A DNA stretch of 12,408 nt, from the NCBI GenBank assembly GCA_003990745.1, contig RBNI01005558.1, positions 1 to 12,408 of the forward strand, read 5' to 3'. The translations under genes were made by a program, and so were the position numbers. Numbering within the stretch: position 1 is the stretch's first letter; each line of letters begins with the position of its first letter. Of this stretch, positions 1-8,990 are shown in pieces. This DNA comes from Jimgerdemannia flammicorona (lineage: Eukaryota; Mucoromycota; Endogonomycetes; Endogonales; Endogonaceae). The notes below the pieces were generated by a model. That model made no database searches and was not told where the DNA came from. It saw nothing but the letters and a program-made list of their open reading frames with translations.

Positions 1-141
1 TTTTCTTGAGAAGAGGGGATATGGGTGTGCCCATCCATCTAGATTATTTACAAGATTATTTTGCTTTTTTTTTAATTTTTAAAAAAAAAGAAGGATCAAC
101 ATAAAGTATAGTTAGTAGATTTTTTAGATCAATAATTACAA

Positions 142-636
142 TACTGGATAGATCAGCAAAATCTCAAGACCAAATTTATCCAGACTCAGTTCTATATTCC
201 AAGTCTGCAGAATTTTGAAATACTGAGAATTCTGAGGCTTGATCTTCTAGAAGGCTAGACAACAATACTTTATATGTAAAATTTAGAAGAAGTAAGATAG
301 CAATATTCTGTCAAGTCTTCAGAAAAATGATACTAAAATTATTTTCAAACTGTGATGTTTTGGGAGTCCTCTACTTTGCCAGCTAGTATTCTAAATTCAC
401 ACTACAATTATATTCTCTTAGATGCTAATATGGAGGAAGTAGTTCTCATTATTTAGAGGAAGATATTGGGAGATCAAGTAAGCCAGATTTTGATAAATAT
501 TTGTAAGGAGGCATTCAAAGTTTGAAATACTGAATTGTATGGCAAAGCTTGAGCTAGAACTGGATCTTACATGTCAGCTGGCTACACTTTGACCTATACT
601 GGAGAGATGTATTTCTGTATTATATCTCTCAATTAA
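142..636 (+). pseudogene. Decayed reading frame of unknown family
   Basis: One frame can be followed for about 165 codons with eight internal stops (TAG, TAA and TGA) and a final TAA at 634-636. Amino-acid use between the stops looks protein-like; short open pieces read DANMEEVVLII and SAGYTLTYTGEMYF. The stops are those expected from Trp or Gln codons hit by C-to-T or G-to-A change. The frame seems to extend upstream to about 109 with further stops. I do not recognise a domain. It may be a piece of another transposable element or of a host gene. The start is unknown. That it was coding is inferred from the frame's behaviour, not from a family match. Confidence 0.4.
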
Positions 637-818
637 TTTTAAATCAAAAATTGAATAAGATAAATGGGAGAAATATGAAATAGCTATAATAGAGATAGCT
701 ATACTTCTTTTTAATACTTCTTACCAGATGTAGCAATAAATCCCCCTACTTCACCCAATTTTTGATCAATTTAATACTCTCTATTATTTATCTTCTAAGG
801 AAATTTCAAGAGATATCT

Positions 819-950
819 CATCCTTGGTATCTCTGGCATCCTTGGTATCTTAGACATCTTTAGCATTCTTAGTATCCTTGATATCTCCAGTATCTCTGGC
901 ATCCCCAGCATTCCCAACTTCAGCATCCTCAGTATCCTTGGTATCTCTGA
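819..950 (-). repeat. 9-bp tandem repeat (minisatellite)
   Basis: About fourteen head-to-tail 9-base units of the form (C/T)ATC(C/T)(T/C)(T/C)(A/G)G on the plus strand, for example catccttgg, tatctctgg, catccttgg, interrupted once by a 6-base unit at 918-923. Most differences between units are C/T or G/A transitions. Read on the minus strand, the units give a three-residue Asp-rich repeat (such as DTK, DAR, DTG, DAG) with a single TAA stop, and this frame continues on both sides (about 785-1000). On the plus strand the same units contain several stops. It could therefore be the remains of a repetitive, charged protein segment. Confidence 0.8.
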
Positions 951-1793
951 CTTTGGTATTAGAGTTTTCAACTTTGATACCAGTATCTTTATCAGCTTTG
1001 AAATTACCTGGAATAGATAGAGGTCAGATGAATCTGAATTAATCTAGGATACATTTTAGACTTGGAGGATTTCAGTTTGAGTAAAATATAGCAAAAGTCA
1101 ACAATATATTTTTTGGCTGATGTGCAAGCTCTCCTACTTACACTAATTAAGACATAATACCTGTTTTACTCTATATCATCAAATATAAAGGACAGTATAT
1201 CTCAAAATCTGAGGACTTGTTCTATAATTTGGCTTATAGTATTGGAGTTCTACTGGAGTCTAATATGATGATGGTGTTTTACTCAAATTAACCACATGGT
1301 TCAATAATTATTAGAGATAGAGAAGTTTTGAACAGTTTATCTCTGAGTATTTATCACAGAACTTTAGAAGCTGTGTACTTCTATTACAAATTTTTTGGAA
1401 ACTTAGGGGAGCAAAAAAATCCATAGATATTTTATTTATTTGGTGGCTGATTTTTATATTATATCTTAGATTTTAAATATTTAGTAGAAGTTTGGCTGAT
1501 ATAGTGTCCTTTTTTCAGAGTTTTTTTCTACTAAAGAATTGTCCTTTTTGGTGGGTTTATTAATTTGTGCTAGCTGACTCCTAATTTAGTTTGGTTTGTC
1601 ATCTGAAGAATTTACTAAGATTCTGGCTTCTGAGGTGAATTTGAGCTGGTTTTATTAGGTTCAAACTGATCTAAACTTGTTATATACAGAATTCATTATA
1701 TAATAAATCCAAACTGACTTGAATCAGACATGTGATTGGCAAATTTAAATCAGGTTTGAATTTCTCTGACTTGATCAGAGTACTAGATATAAG
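951..1793. other. AT-rich stretch, nothing recognisable
   Basis: About 840 bases of AT-rich sequence with almost no CpG. Every frame has frequent stops, and no domain, tRNA or repeat boundary is recognisable. Around 1660-1790 there are loosely repeated words such as aaactgatctaaact, aaactgacttgaatc and gacttgatcaga, which look like diverged copies of a short motif. This is most simply RIP-decayed non-coding or old transposon sequence. Confidence 0.5.
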
Positions 1794-1812
1794 TATATAT
1801 ATATATATATAT
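1794..1812. repeat. (TA)n microsatellite
   Basis: An uninterrupted run of alternating T and A, about nine and a half TA units, inside AT-rich sequence. It is a simple repeat with no sign of function. Confidence 0.9.
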
Positions 1813-2569
1813 TTGTTTTAATATATGTACACTTTTAACAATAAGCTACAAATATCAATATAGTTGATAAGATACATATATAGTGAGATACCTCTGCATA
1901 TAGCAGCATAGGAGTAAGAAATTACTGTCTTGAATCAATCAGTTTTCATTGAAGTAATAGATACAATAGTTACTCTTCTTATAAATAAGCTAAATACTGA
2001 TATATATATGAAGACTAGAAATAGGCAAACTGTATACAGTATAGCTAAGATAGTATAGAAAATTAGAGCATATTATGATATATTATTTAAATAAAATAAT
2101 ATATATTATAGTTAGTTAAAAAGTTGAGAAAAATATAATAAATACTATCTATTCTTAATTTTACATATTGGAATATCTAGTAGTTTCTTTTATATATTTT
2201 GACATATTTGTGAAAGATGGTTTAGCAATCACTATAAAGTGATTTTGATATTATATAATATCTTTTAGTATACTCTATATAGTATATAAATTAAGTATAG
2301 ATGGTATATTAACAGTGCATTATATATGATTTATAATATATTTAGTTTATTTTATAGTAGAATAGACAGATAACATAAGTTAGATCTGTCTGTTCTTCTA
2401 AACATCAACAGTATTATAGAATATATACTGGATCTATTATATATAATATTCTATTATATTTCAAACTTCTATTTTCTGTAGTATGCTTAGTATAAAAAAA
2501 GAAGGATAACTAAATATATATATAGGTTTGCTTATCAGAATAGATTATATTGACTATTTTTTCTCTTTA
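1813..2569. other. Very AT-rich stretch, nothing recognisable
   Basis: This is one of the most AT-rich parts of the window, full of short words such as tatata, atatag and tagtat. No frame stays open and no RNA gene is visible. It precedes the Crinkler-like header and would be expected to hold that gene's promoter, but no promoter element can be picked out against the base composition. A pyrimidine-rich run ending in AG (about 2557-2571) lies directly before the header frame and could be an old 3' splice site; this is weak. Confidence 0.4.
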
Positions 2570-2899
2570 AGCAAATCTACAGTTGAACTTAATTATCTTA
2601 TTAGAGGTAAATCTGTCAAGTATATTTTTACTCTTACAGTTGATAAGTAATATACTATTACATATCTCAAGAATCTAATTAAAGAGAGAAAGGTCCAATA
2701 CTTCTCTACTATTAGTGCTCAGAATCTTAGACTCTAGAAGATTGACATCAGTATATAAGAGAAATATCACTATTTTATAGCTACACCTACTATCATAAGT
2801 ATCAATAATATATAAAACAATGATATAATAACTAAGCTATAAATACTTTGAAGTAATCAGCCAGATAGAAGTCATATTTATATTATTATTAAAAATACA
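2570..2899 (+). pseudogene. Crinkler (CRN)-type N-terminal header, decayed and cut off by the retrotransposon
   Basis: One continuous frame of about 110 codons matches the layout of the ubiquitin-like header of fungal and oomycete Crinkler proteins: VELNYLIRG near the start, then VKYIFTLTVDK, YLKNLIKERK, ISAQNLRL-stop-KIDIS, and NQPDRSHIYIIIKN at the end. In the family the residue at the first LRL-x-K stop is Trp, and the codon here is TAG, one transition from TGG. There are six in-frame stops (three TAA and one TAG upstream of 2840, then TAA and TGA near 2841-2852) and no frameshift. No start codon remains. In the family the header is followed by a variable C-terminal effector domain; here the frame ends at the LTR edge at 2901 and no C-terminal part is present. 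The match is from memory of the family pattern, without a search. CRN proteins are secreted or intracellular effectors/toxins; this copy is not functional. Confidence 0.6.
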
Positions 2900-3109
2900 T
2901 TATTATATAGTAGATACTGAGTTCTTCAAATATATCAGATTCTCTTCAAGATATATCTCTTAGACTAACTACAAGTTTGTTATAAGTAAGTTCTTATTAG
3001 AGTACCTTCTCAAGGTCTTATAGTCCTCAAACTTCTTATCTTTAAACTATCTTGTTATCTTTTAGATTACTTATATTGAATTGAGTATAAGTAAACTAAG
3101 AGAACTGAC

Positions 3110-3115
3110 TTTATT
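3110..3115 (-). promoter_or_regulatory. AATAAA-like polyadenylation word in the 3' LTR
   Basis: The minus strand reads AATAAA inside GAAATAAAGTCAG. The same word sits at 10385-10390 in the other LTR. It lies about 20 bases downstream of the TATA-like box in element sense, a plausible place for the R region. A word this short is expected by chance in AT-rich DNA; its conservation in both LTRs is the support. Confidence 0.3.
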
Positions 3116-3134
3116 TCAAAGAAAATGAGAGAGA

Positions 3135-3144
3135 TATTTATACA
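3135..3144 (-). promoter_or_regulatory. TATA-like box of the 3' LTR
   Basis: The minus strand reads TGTATAAATA, against TATATAAATA at 10410-10419 in the other LTR. The spacing to the LTR inner and outer ends is the same in both copies. It is the best candidate for the core promoter of the element. Confidence 0.45.
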
Positions 3145-3359
3145 AAATATAATTCAATGGTTGCTAATATATAAAGCTAAATATAAATTTCAATAACTAA
3201 ATAAATAAGATACTGGAATATAGAAAACTTCAGTTGTAAGTACAAATTTAAATGTCTATACAAATGGTTGTATAAGTTCAGAATGCCAGTAGATTTCAGT
3301 TATATAAGAAAAGGATACCAGAAGATTTAGATATTTAGATAAACAGTTATACAAAGAAC

Positions 3360-4058
3360 TCAGAATAAAATGTTCAGGACCCTAGAGGCTTTATCTTTAT
3401 CATTATTATTAAGGCTAGAGATCAGGAACAAGATGTCTTCAAAAAAGATGAGATCAGTGAACATTTCATCTATTTTATATATTTCACATGTTTCACCAAT
3501 TAGCAGGATGATTTTATCACTGATGACATCATTGCTGGTGACATCATCACATTTGGTGGTGGTGGGGAGAAGGACAAGGAGATCCAGGACTCTCTAATCT
3601 ATGATATTCTCTTTCATAAAATAAGAGACAAATGTGGGGTCTTGGGGAGGTCTAATCTGGATGCTGGGGCCTTAGAATACTAAGATCAATTCTTATAAGA
3701 ATTGATCTGGATTGTCCTGGAGAATGGGATTCCAGAATTCTTCTATCTCATTACTATTGAGAATGATAGTAGATTGGGCTTTTGTGATCGCTATGGCCTC
3801 TAGTGTATCTGTGTGGTGGGCTGATAATTTCCTGAAGTTTGAGACTCTGGTATACTCTAAGTTGGGGATTGACTATGGTACATGTCTGAAGATCTGATGA
3901 ATCTTCTTGGCTGTTCTTATTTTATATACATCCATGAGGGTAGTATCTTGTATCTCTTAGAGACTGGCATGAGGAAATTCCCAGCAGAGGAGGTTTCCTA
4001 TTTCATATTTCTGTCACATCCAGAGGCATTCAGTAGTGATGGTGATCCTTGTTTCCAT
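3360..4058 (-). pseudogene. U3-encoded reading frame, left LTR copy
   Basis: Starting at the minus-strand ATG at 4056-4058 (METRITITT), one frame runs 233 codons to a stop at 3360-3362 without any frameshift. Six premature stops occur, at codons 15, 34, 62, 122, 129 and 155. The right LTR copy has sense codons at five of these, including Trp at 62 and 155 and Gln at 122 and 129. At codon 15 both are stops but different ones (TGA here, TAG there). Conserved blocks include YKIRTAKKI, LEYTRVS, EEFWN, ILQDN, FEDIL or its neighbour, and a C-terminal Asn/Asp-rich stretch near SLNNNDKDK. I do not recognise the family and see no clear membrane segment or signal peptide. The frame lies upstream of the TATA-like box, in U3, and so would sit at the 3' end of the genomic RNA. 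Confidence 0.55.
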
Positions 4059-4140
4059 TTTATAGCAGTAGAGGATAAAGTGATAAGGGTCACTAGTACT
4101 CAGATTGAGACTAGAAGTCCTTCTGGTGTGGGTCCTTATA

Positions 4141-4149
4141 GCTTTTCTG
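4141..4149 (-). promoter_or_regulatory. Polypurine tract for plus-strand priming
   Basis: Directly inside the 3' LTR the minus strand reads TCAGAAAAGC and then the LTR. A short purine run immediately 5' of the 3' LTR is the normal primer site for second-strand synthesis in LTR elements. It is short and slightly interrupted, as expected after decay. Confidence 0.6.
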
Positions 4150-4849
4150 ATGTCTTGGAATATCCTTTCTTAGACTGAGAAGCCTTGGTAGTTCCTGGAC
4201 CTTGAGGTTTGACAGGCAGCAGACATTTTATTTATAGTGAGTCTTTAAACTATTTTGGAGTTTTGTGAGTCTTATTTGAGTTGCTACTACTATAGTTCCT
4301 TAGTCCTTCTTTTATATTCTTTGAGATATCTACTTTGTGATCATGATGGCTCATAATTGGGTATTATTGCTTATTTTGTAGTCTGGGTGAGTCATACTGT
4401 ATGATCTTCTTGTACTCCAATCTGGTGGCTTATAAGGAAAGACTGTCTCCTGTAATGATGTCACTATTCTGAGGTCACTATTATATCTTTCTCCTGAATA
4501 AGAACCTTCTCTTGAACATTCTTATTCATTGATCCAGTTTGAAAAATTTGCTAATTCAATAATCTCTGACAGGGGATTGAAAAGTGGTGTTTATGGGCTA
4601 GTGTCTTCTTTATGTATTTTGATATAATAGTGAAGAGTTGCTCTCTTTATATAGAGCAAGGGCCTGATTCTGATCTTGACCAATCAGTTGATGATTTGAA
4701 CTTCTCTAGCTTTGAAAGTCTCATAAATGAGTAGTTGCTAGTACTATATCTCTTAGAGAATGGTTCAGACAGATTACCTACTTATTATAGGATATGCTGT
4801 TACAATTTATAGACTAGAACCTCATAGGTGATCATTATGTTTTACTTCT
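4150..4849 (-). other. Region between integrase and polypurine tract, weakly coding
   Basis: About 700 bases follow the last recognisable integrase block (HRNRLKKYYEP). Minus-strand translation gives several protein-like open pieces, for example near 4380-4560 (NVQEKVLIQEKDIIVTSE), separated by TAG, TGA and TAA codons. This suggests that pol or another frame once continued here. No chromodomain pattern is visible, although many fungal Ty3/Gypsy elements carry one at this place. Frame continuity could not be proven by eye. Confidence 0.35.
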
Positions 4850-6045
4850 CTTATATAGGTTCATAATACTTCTTGAGTCTGTTTCTATGTACTGTAGTAG
4901 ACATTATAGTCTCTGAGAGTTTTCTAAGCAAGAAGATAGTTCCCTTGATATCTTGTACATAGAAGAGTTCTTTCCATTTGAGCTTCAGTTTTCATAACCA
5001 TGAGACTTCTATCATATTTCAATACAGTAGAACCTTTTCTCCAATTTGAATGGGTTCTAGAGTCTTGTAATTCTTTTCTACATTCTTTCTTATTAGTACT
5101 TGTGACTTGATAATATAATCTTCTGCCTTCTTCCTGATTTGGTGTAGTCTCCAGATTTCTGAGTTAATCTATCACTAAATTAGGTCTAGATTTGTGGCTG
5201 AGGTTCTATCAGAATCTTCTTCTCTAAAGAGCAGTTCTCTTGGAGTAAAGTGTATACTCTGTGACTATATATCTCATAAGACAGAGAGGGCAGTTGAAAG
5301 GTAGTTATCCTAATTCTCATATATTTCTGAGATTTTGGTCAGAATGTTCTTGAGAGTTTTGTTGGTTCTTTCTATCTGTCCATTTCCTTAAGAGTGATAT
5401 GTGGTAGTCTTGATGTGCTGAATCTTATATTTCTGATATATTATCTTATAGAATCTGTTGACAAATTCTGTGCTGTGGTCTGTGGTGATTTGTCTTAGTG
5501 TCATATAGCAGCAGATAATTTCTCAGTATAGGAAGTTAGCAATAGAGAGAGTATTGGCTTCTTGTAATGCTCCTGCTTCTATCCATTTGATAAAGAGATC
5601 TACAATAACTATGATGTGGTAGTTTTCTAATAAAGTTACTGGTAGTGATCTAATGATGTCTATTGCAATGTAGTGGAAGGAGATAGGTTCAATTCTTAAT
5701 GACCCAGATGTCTGGTCTTACTGATCTTATTTCTGTTTTTGATACTTATCACACCCTTTGTCAAATTAGCACAGGTCTTCTTCTATCTTGGGCCACCATA
5801 TAGTTCTTCTTGCCTTGTCATATATATTGGTTCCTTCTAGGTGTACTTATTTATATACTTCCTTTATTATTTGATACTTCTTGTGTTTGGATATTATGAG
5901 CTTTTCTTCTTTTCTGAGTGTGGTATTGTCTAGTTCAAATTTTTTTTAAGTTTGGTTGATAATAGTGATAGTCCAGAGTTTGAGGTGGTTGGGCATCTTC
6001 TGCTGCCCAAGATAGCTGATAAATCCATAGTATAACTCCTTATTT
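4850..6045 (-). pseudogene. Integrase (IN) with D,D35E triad, decayed
   Basis: IN inserts the cDNA copy into the genome. In one minus-strand frame I see a degraded zinc-binding N-terminus (first His in VHLEG, later CDKY at 5742-5753, where the second Cys of CxxC is now Tyr), then the catalytic core: first Asp in AIDII (5658-5660), VDLFIKWIEA, second Asp in TDHSTEF (5478-5480), and the Glu in NGQIER (5370-5372). Spacing is 60 codons between the Asp residues and exactly D-X35-E after that. The C-terminal part carries LKLKWKELFYVQDIKGT and HRNRLKKYYEP, the GPY/F-type module of Ty3/Gypsy integrases. Several TAG, TAA and TGA stops occur. The frame differs from that of RT, so a frameshift lies near 6045. 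Confidence 0.9.
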
Positions 6046-7452
6046 ATATTGAATAGTCTTGATGGAGATATTTTAGAGCATCTTTGAAAGTATATCAGTA
6101 TTGGCATTGGTTCCTCCAGAGTGGTGTTTGATAGTATAATTATACTCTTACAGTCTGTAGATCTATCTGATATATATTTCTTTAGGGTTTAGAGTGTGAA
6201 ATAGCTATGCAAGAGCAGAATGGTCTATTTGAATATTGAAGTATTTTCTAGCTAAGTAGTAGTGAAACTTGTCTACTGCCCAGACTACTGCTAAATATTC
6301 TAGCTTATATGACTCATAGTTCTGTTCTGCTCTATGGATACCTCAGCTTATATAGGAGATGACATATTCATATCCATCTTTCTTCTGAGCTAGTACTGCT
6401 CTAAGTTTTATAGTACTTACATCTGTCTGCAGAATGAACTCTAGGTTCTAATCTGGTCTTCTGAGGATGGATGCTTGGGTCAACCTGGTCTTGAGTTCAT
6501 TGAAGGTTTTTTGCTATTCCTTGATCTATTCGAACTTGCTCTCCTTCTTCAGTAGCTCATAGATAGGTGCTGTAATATTGGAGTATCCTTTGATAAATCT
6601 TCTATAGTAGGAGGCCAGTCCAAGGAAGGCATGGACTTCTATGGTTATTCTTGGTCTTGGATAGACTACAATAGCCTCAATCTTCATGGGATCCATGTGA
6701 ATTCCATTCTGGTTGATAATATATCCTAGGTAGGCAATTTCTTAAGCTGCAAACTTACACTTCTTGGGCTTGATATAGAGGTCATGCTCCTTGAGCTTCT
6801 TGAATGCTAGCTGTATATAGTTGATATATTCCCATATAGTATTACTAAATATGATAATATCATCAACATAGACAAAGAGCTATTTTCCAATTTTATTACT
6901 AAAGGTTCTGTTCATTATTTACTGAAAACTTACTGGGGTATTGCATATTCTAAATGGTATTCACAGGTAGGCATAGGTGGTGTCAGGTGTGATGAAGGCT
7001 GATTTCTCACTAGTATCTTAAGTAAGACCAATCTGATGGAAGCCTGAGAATAGGTCCAAGATAGTGTAGTATTTGGCTTCACTTTTAAGAGTGGTAAGGA
7101 TTTTTTAAATATTTGACAAGGGCTGCTTATCTTTCATAGTAATTGCATTGAGCTTCCTGTAGTTAATGCAGAGTCTTGGAGCAAACTCTCTAGGCTTGCT
7201 TTCTTTCTTTGGAGTGAGAACAATAGGTGAAGCCCAGGGGCTGATAGATTGCTTGATGATATTGGCTTCTTCTATTTCCTTGAGTTCTGCTCACAGTCAT
7301 TCTCTGTAGACAGGTGGTATAAGGCTGGCTTTCTGATAGATGGGCTTGGTATAACTGGTGTCAACTTTGTGGTAGTACTTGGGTTCTTGATTATAGATAT
7401 TCCTAAAGTCTATAGTGAGTACTCCTTCATTCTGATACTGGATCTTGAAAAG
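6046..7452 (-). pseudogene. Reverse transcriptase and RNase H, decayed
   Basis: These domains copy the genomic RNA into cDNA and remove the RNA strand. The frame continues from the dUTPase after one TAA at 7453-7455. RT blocks in order are: LKEIEEANIIKQSISPWASP, LCINYRKLNAIT, ILDLFSGFHQIGLT, the catalytic YVDD at 6859-6870 followed by IIIFS, then AYLGYIINQNGI and FLGLASYYRRFIKGYS. RNase H follows with TDVS near 6420, NYESYKLEYLAVVWAVDKF, and TNANTDILSKML near 6090. Premature stops sit mostly where the family has Trp or Gln. The order and motifs are typical of Ty3/Gypsy. The frame is lost near 6045, where integrase continues in another frame. Confidence 0.95.
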
Positions 7453-8169
7453 TTATTCTTCTAGGGGAAAGTTTTTGCCAATGGTATATGTGTGCTTGTT
7501 CTGGTCCTTATCTTTCTTGTACTCAAGTTCAGTAATCTTAGTAGCAGTATAGACTCCTCTTCCAGTAGATCTAAAATCTTGTTCTTCTCTCTTAGTTTTG
7601 ATGAGTTCAATGGCTTCAGTGATCTTAGGCTTCTTGACTATATAGATCTGCATTTGGCCAATCCTATCATACTTCTTAACTTCAAATGGGGTAATGGAGT
7701 TGTAATTCCTGACTATAAGAAAGATCTCACCAGTATAATCAGGATCAATTACTCCTTCTTCAACTGAGATTTTACTCTTGGCCAGACTGCTCCTGGTCTT
7801 GATAATTCTGGCATAGTTCTCTGACAACTTGACTTCAATTCCAGTGCCAAGTAGAGTAGTAGTCTGTGGTTTGAGGATAGCATCTTGGATGCTGGCAAGG
7901 TCTATTCCTATGACTTCTTCAGTCTTGTATTCTAAAATCTTGACTTTAGAGTAGAACTTCTTAATCTTGAGAGTGATATCTAGTTCTTGTTTCTCCTCAT
8001 CATCACTATCAGCTTGAAGCTCTGGGGGCTGGTCATCTTCTTCAGCTTTCTTTTTTTCTTCAGCAGCTTCTTGCTCATACATTTGTTGACAGATTTTTCT
8101 GACTTTACTAATACATGACCAGTAGTTATTTAGGTATTCAGAGTAGTATATCTTAGCACCATGGGGCAT
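7453..8169 (-). pseudogene. dUTPase domain of the retrotransposon polyprotein, frame intact
   Basis: dUTPase hydrolyses dUTP to dUMP and pyrophosphate and lowers uracil incorporation into DNA. The open stretch is 238 codons. Residues 32-65 form an acidic, Glu/Lys-rich linker. The trimeric dUTPase fold spans about 84-205 (bases 7555-7920), with motif 1 GIDLAS (88-93), motif 2 TRSSLA (125-130), motif 3 GVIDPDYTGE (139-148, with catalytic Asp142 and stacking Tyr145), motif 4 YDRIGQM (167-173) and motif 5 DFRSTGRG (198-205). In motif 5 the usual Gly before STG is Arg (AGA), one G-to-A step from GGA. The ATG at 8167-8169 is probably not a true start: the protease frame overlaps it in another frame, so the protein was likely part of Pol. 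RT follows in the same frame after a TAA. This is the best preserved part of the element, but it is probably inactive with the rest. Confidence 0.9.
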
Positions 8170-8990
8170 CTTTCTTGAGGAGCATAGTCATTTATAATCT
8201 TGTTGTACCACTGCTCATCTGGGAGCTTGGCAGTCTTGCTCTTATTCTTATATACTAAGTATATGAAGACTTCTGTGTTCTCTTCATCTTCTTTCTCTAT
8301 GTCTGATAGTACTCCTTTATAGACATTGATAGAGACTTGTATCTTTCTTCCTCTATAGTTGATCTGCATCTTCTGGACATTGAGGTCAATTATAGTCTTG
8401 GCCTTATAAAGTCATTAGTTGTCAATGAGAATGTCATAGTTGGTGGCACTTATAATGATCACATCTACTGAGATAGTAGCTCCCCCAAACTTGATAGAGA
8501 CTTCTCAGATCTTGTCTAGTAAGGTAGCTCATATACTATCTGCTGTAACATAGACTATTTTGGTAGATTCTTTAATGTCCCAGCTTAGGCAGTCAATTGT
8601 CTTCTTACTTATAAGATATCCTCCAGCACTGATATCAATAATAGCATCAAAGATACAATCTTCAATCTGATATTGAGTATAGGCTGAGGTCTTGTGCTAA
8701 TCTTTAGATTTTTTGCTTGAGTCTTTTTGTATATTGTAAGCTTCTATAATCTTGTACTTTTGGTTCTTGATAGTGGTGATAAGTTCTACTCTCAACTACT
8801 GTCTGAAGGTAGAGACTTCTGCTAATTGTCTAAAAGTAGCATTGATCTTCTGTTCCTTGAGGTCTTTATAGATATCATACTGGCAGATCTTGGTCTTATA
8901 TAGCTTCTGTTCTTTCTTGCCTTTGCTTTCTCCTGAGACTAGAGTAATGTCTTCAATAATTTGGCAGGCAGCTTCATCTAACTCTATGTC
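8130..8990 (-). pseudogene. Aspartic protease (PR) and Gag-PR spacer, decayed
   Basis: Retropepsin cleaves the Gag-Pol polyprotein. The active-site region reads IIDISAGGYLIS; the catalytic Asp is kept, but the expected D-T/S-G triad is D-I-S (8625-8636). Both changed codons (ATC from ACC, AGT from GGT) are single transitions. Further on ISATNYDILIDN, then two stops, then LYKAKTIIDLNVQKMQINYRGR match the end of a Ty3/Gypsy protease. The open tail from 8369 down reads on into a charged segment and ends at a stop at 8130-8132, overlapping the dUTPase frame by 40 bases. PR is in the same frame as the zinc knuckle, so no frameshift is needed between gag and PR. At least six stops occur in the segment. 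Confidence 0.8.

Larger units (their letters stand above)
2901..4140 (-). repeat. 3' LTR (left copy)
   Basis: This 1240-bp repeat aligns end to end with 10176-11424. Its left edge is set by the start of similarity (tattatatag here, tgttatatag in the other copy) and its right edge by the loss of similarity after ccttata. In element sense it reads U3, R, U5 from right to left. A TATA-like box at 3135-3144 and an AATAAA-like word at 3110-3115 (minus strand) place the R region near 3100. U3 is therefore about 1 kb and contains a long reading frame. Differences from the other LTR are mostly transitions. Confidence 0.95.

Noticed and set aside
1794..2480. Possible origin or matrix-attachment function of the AT-rich region
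   Set aside because: The only support is base composition, which RIP explains; no conserved motif was found.
3370..3597. Plus-strand open frames within the LTRs (3370-3597, 3882-4178, 10645-10908, 11166-11504)
   Set aside because: They appear in both LTRs only because the LTRs are repeats. They are shorter than the minus-strand U3 frame and overlap it as shadows.
7249..7767. Plus-strand open frames opposite dUTPase and RT
   Set aside because: They are antisense to clear dUTPase and RT motifs and have no recognisable content.
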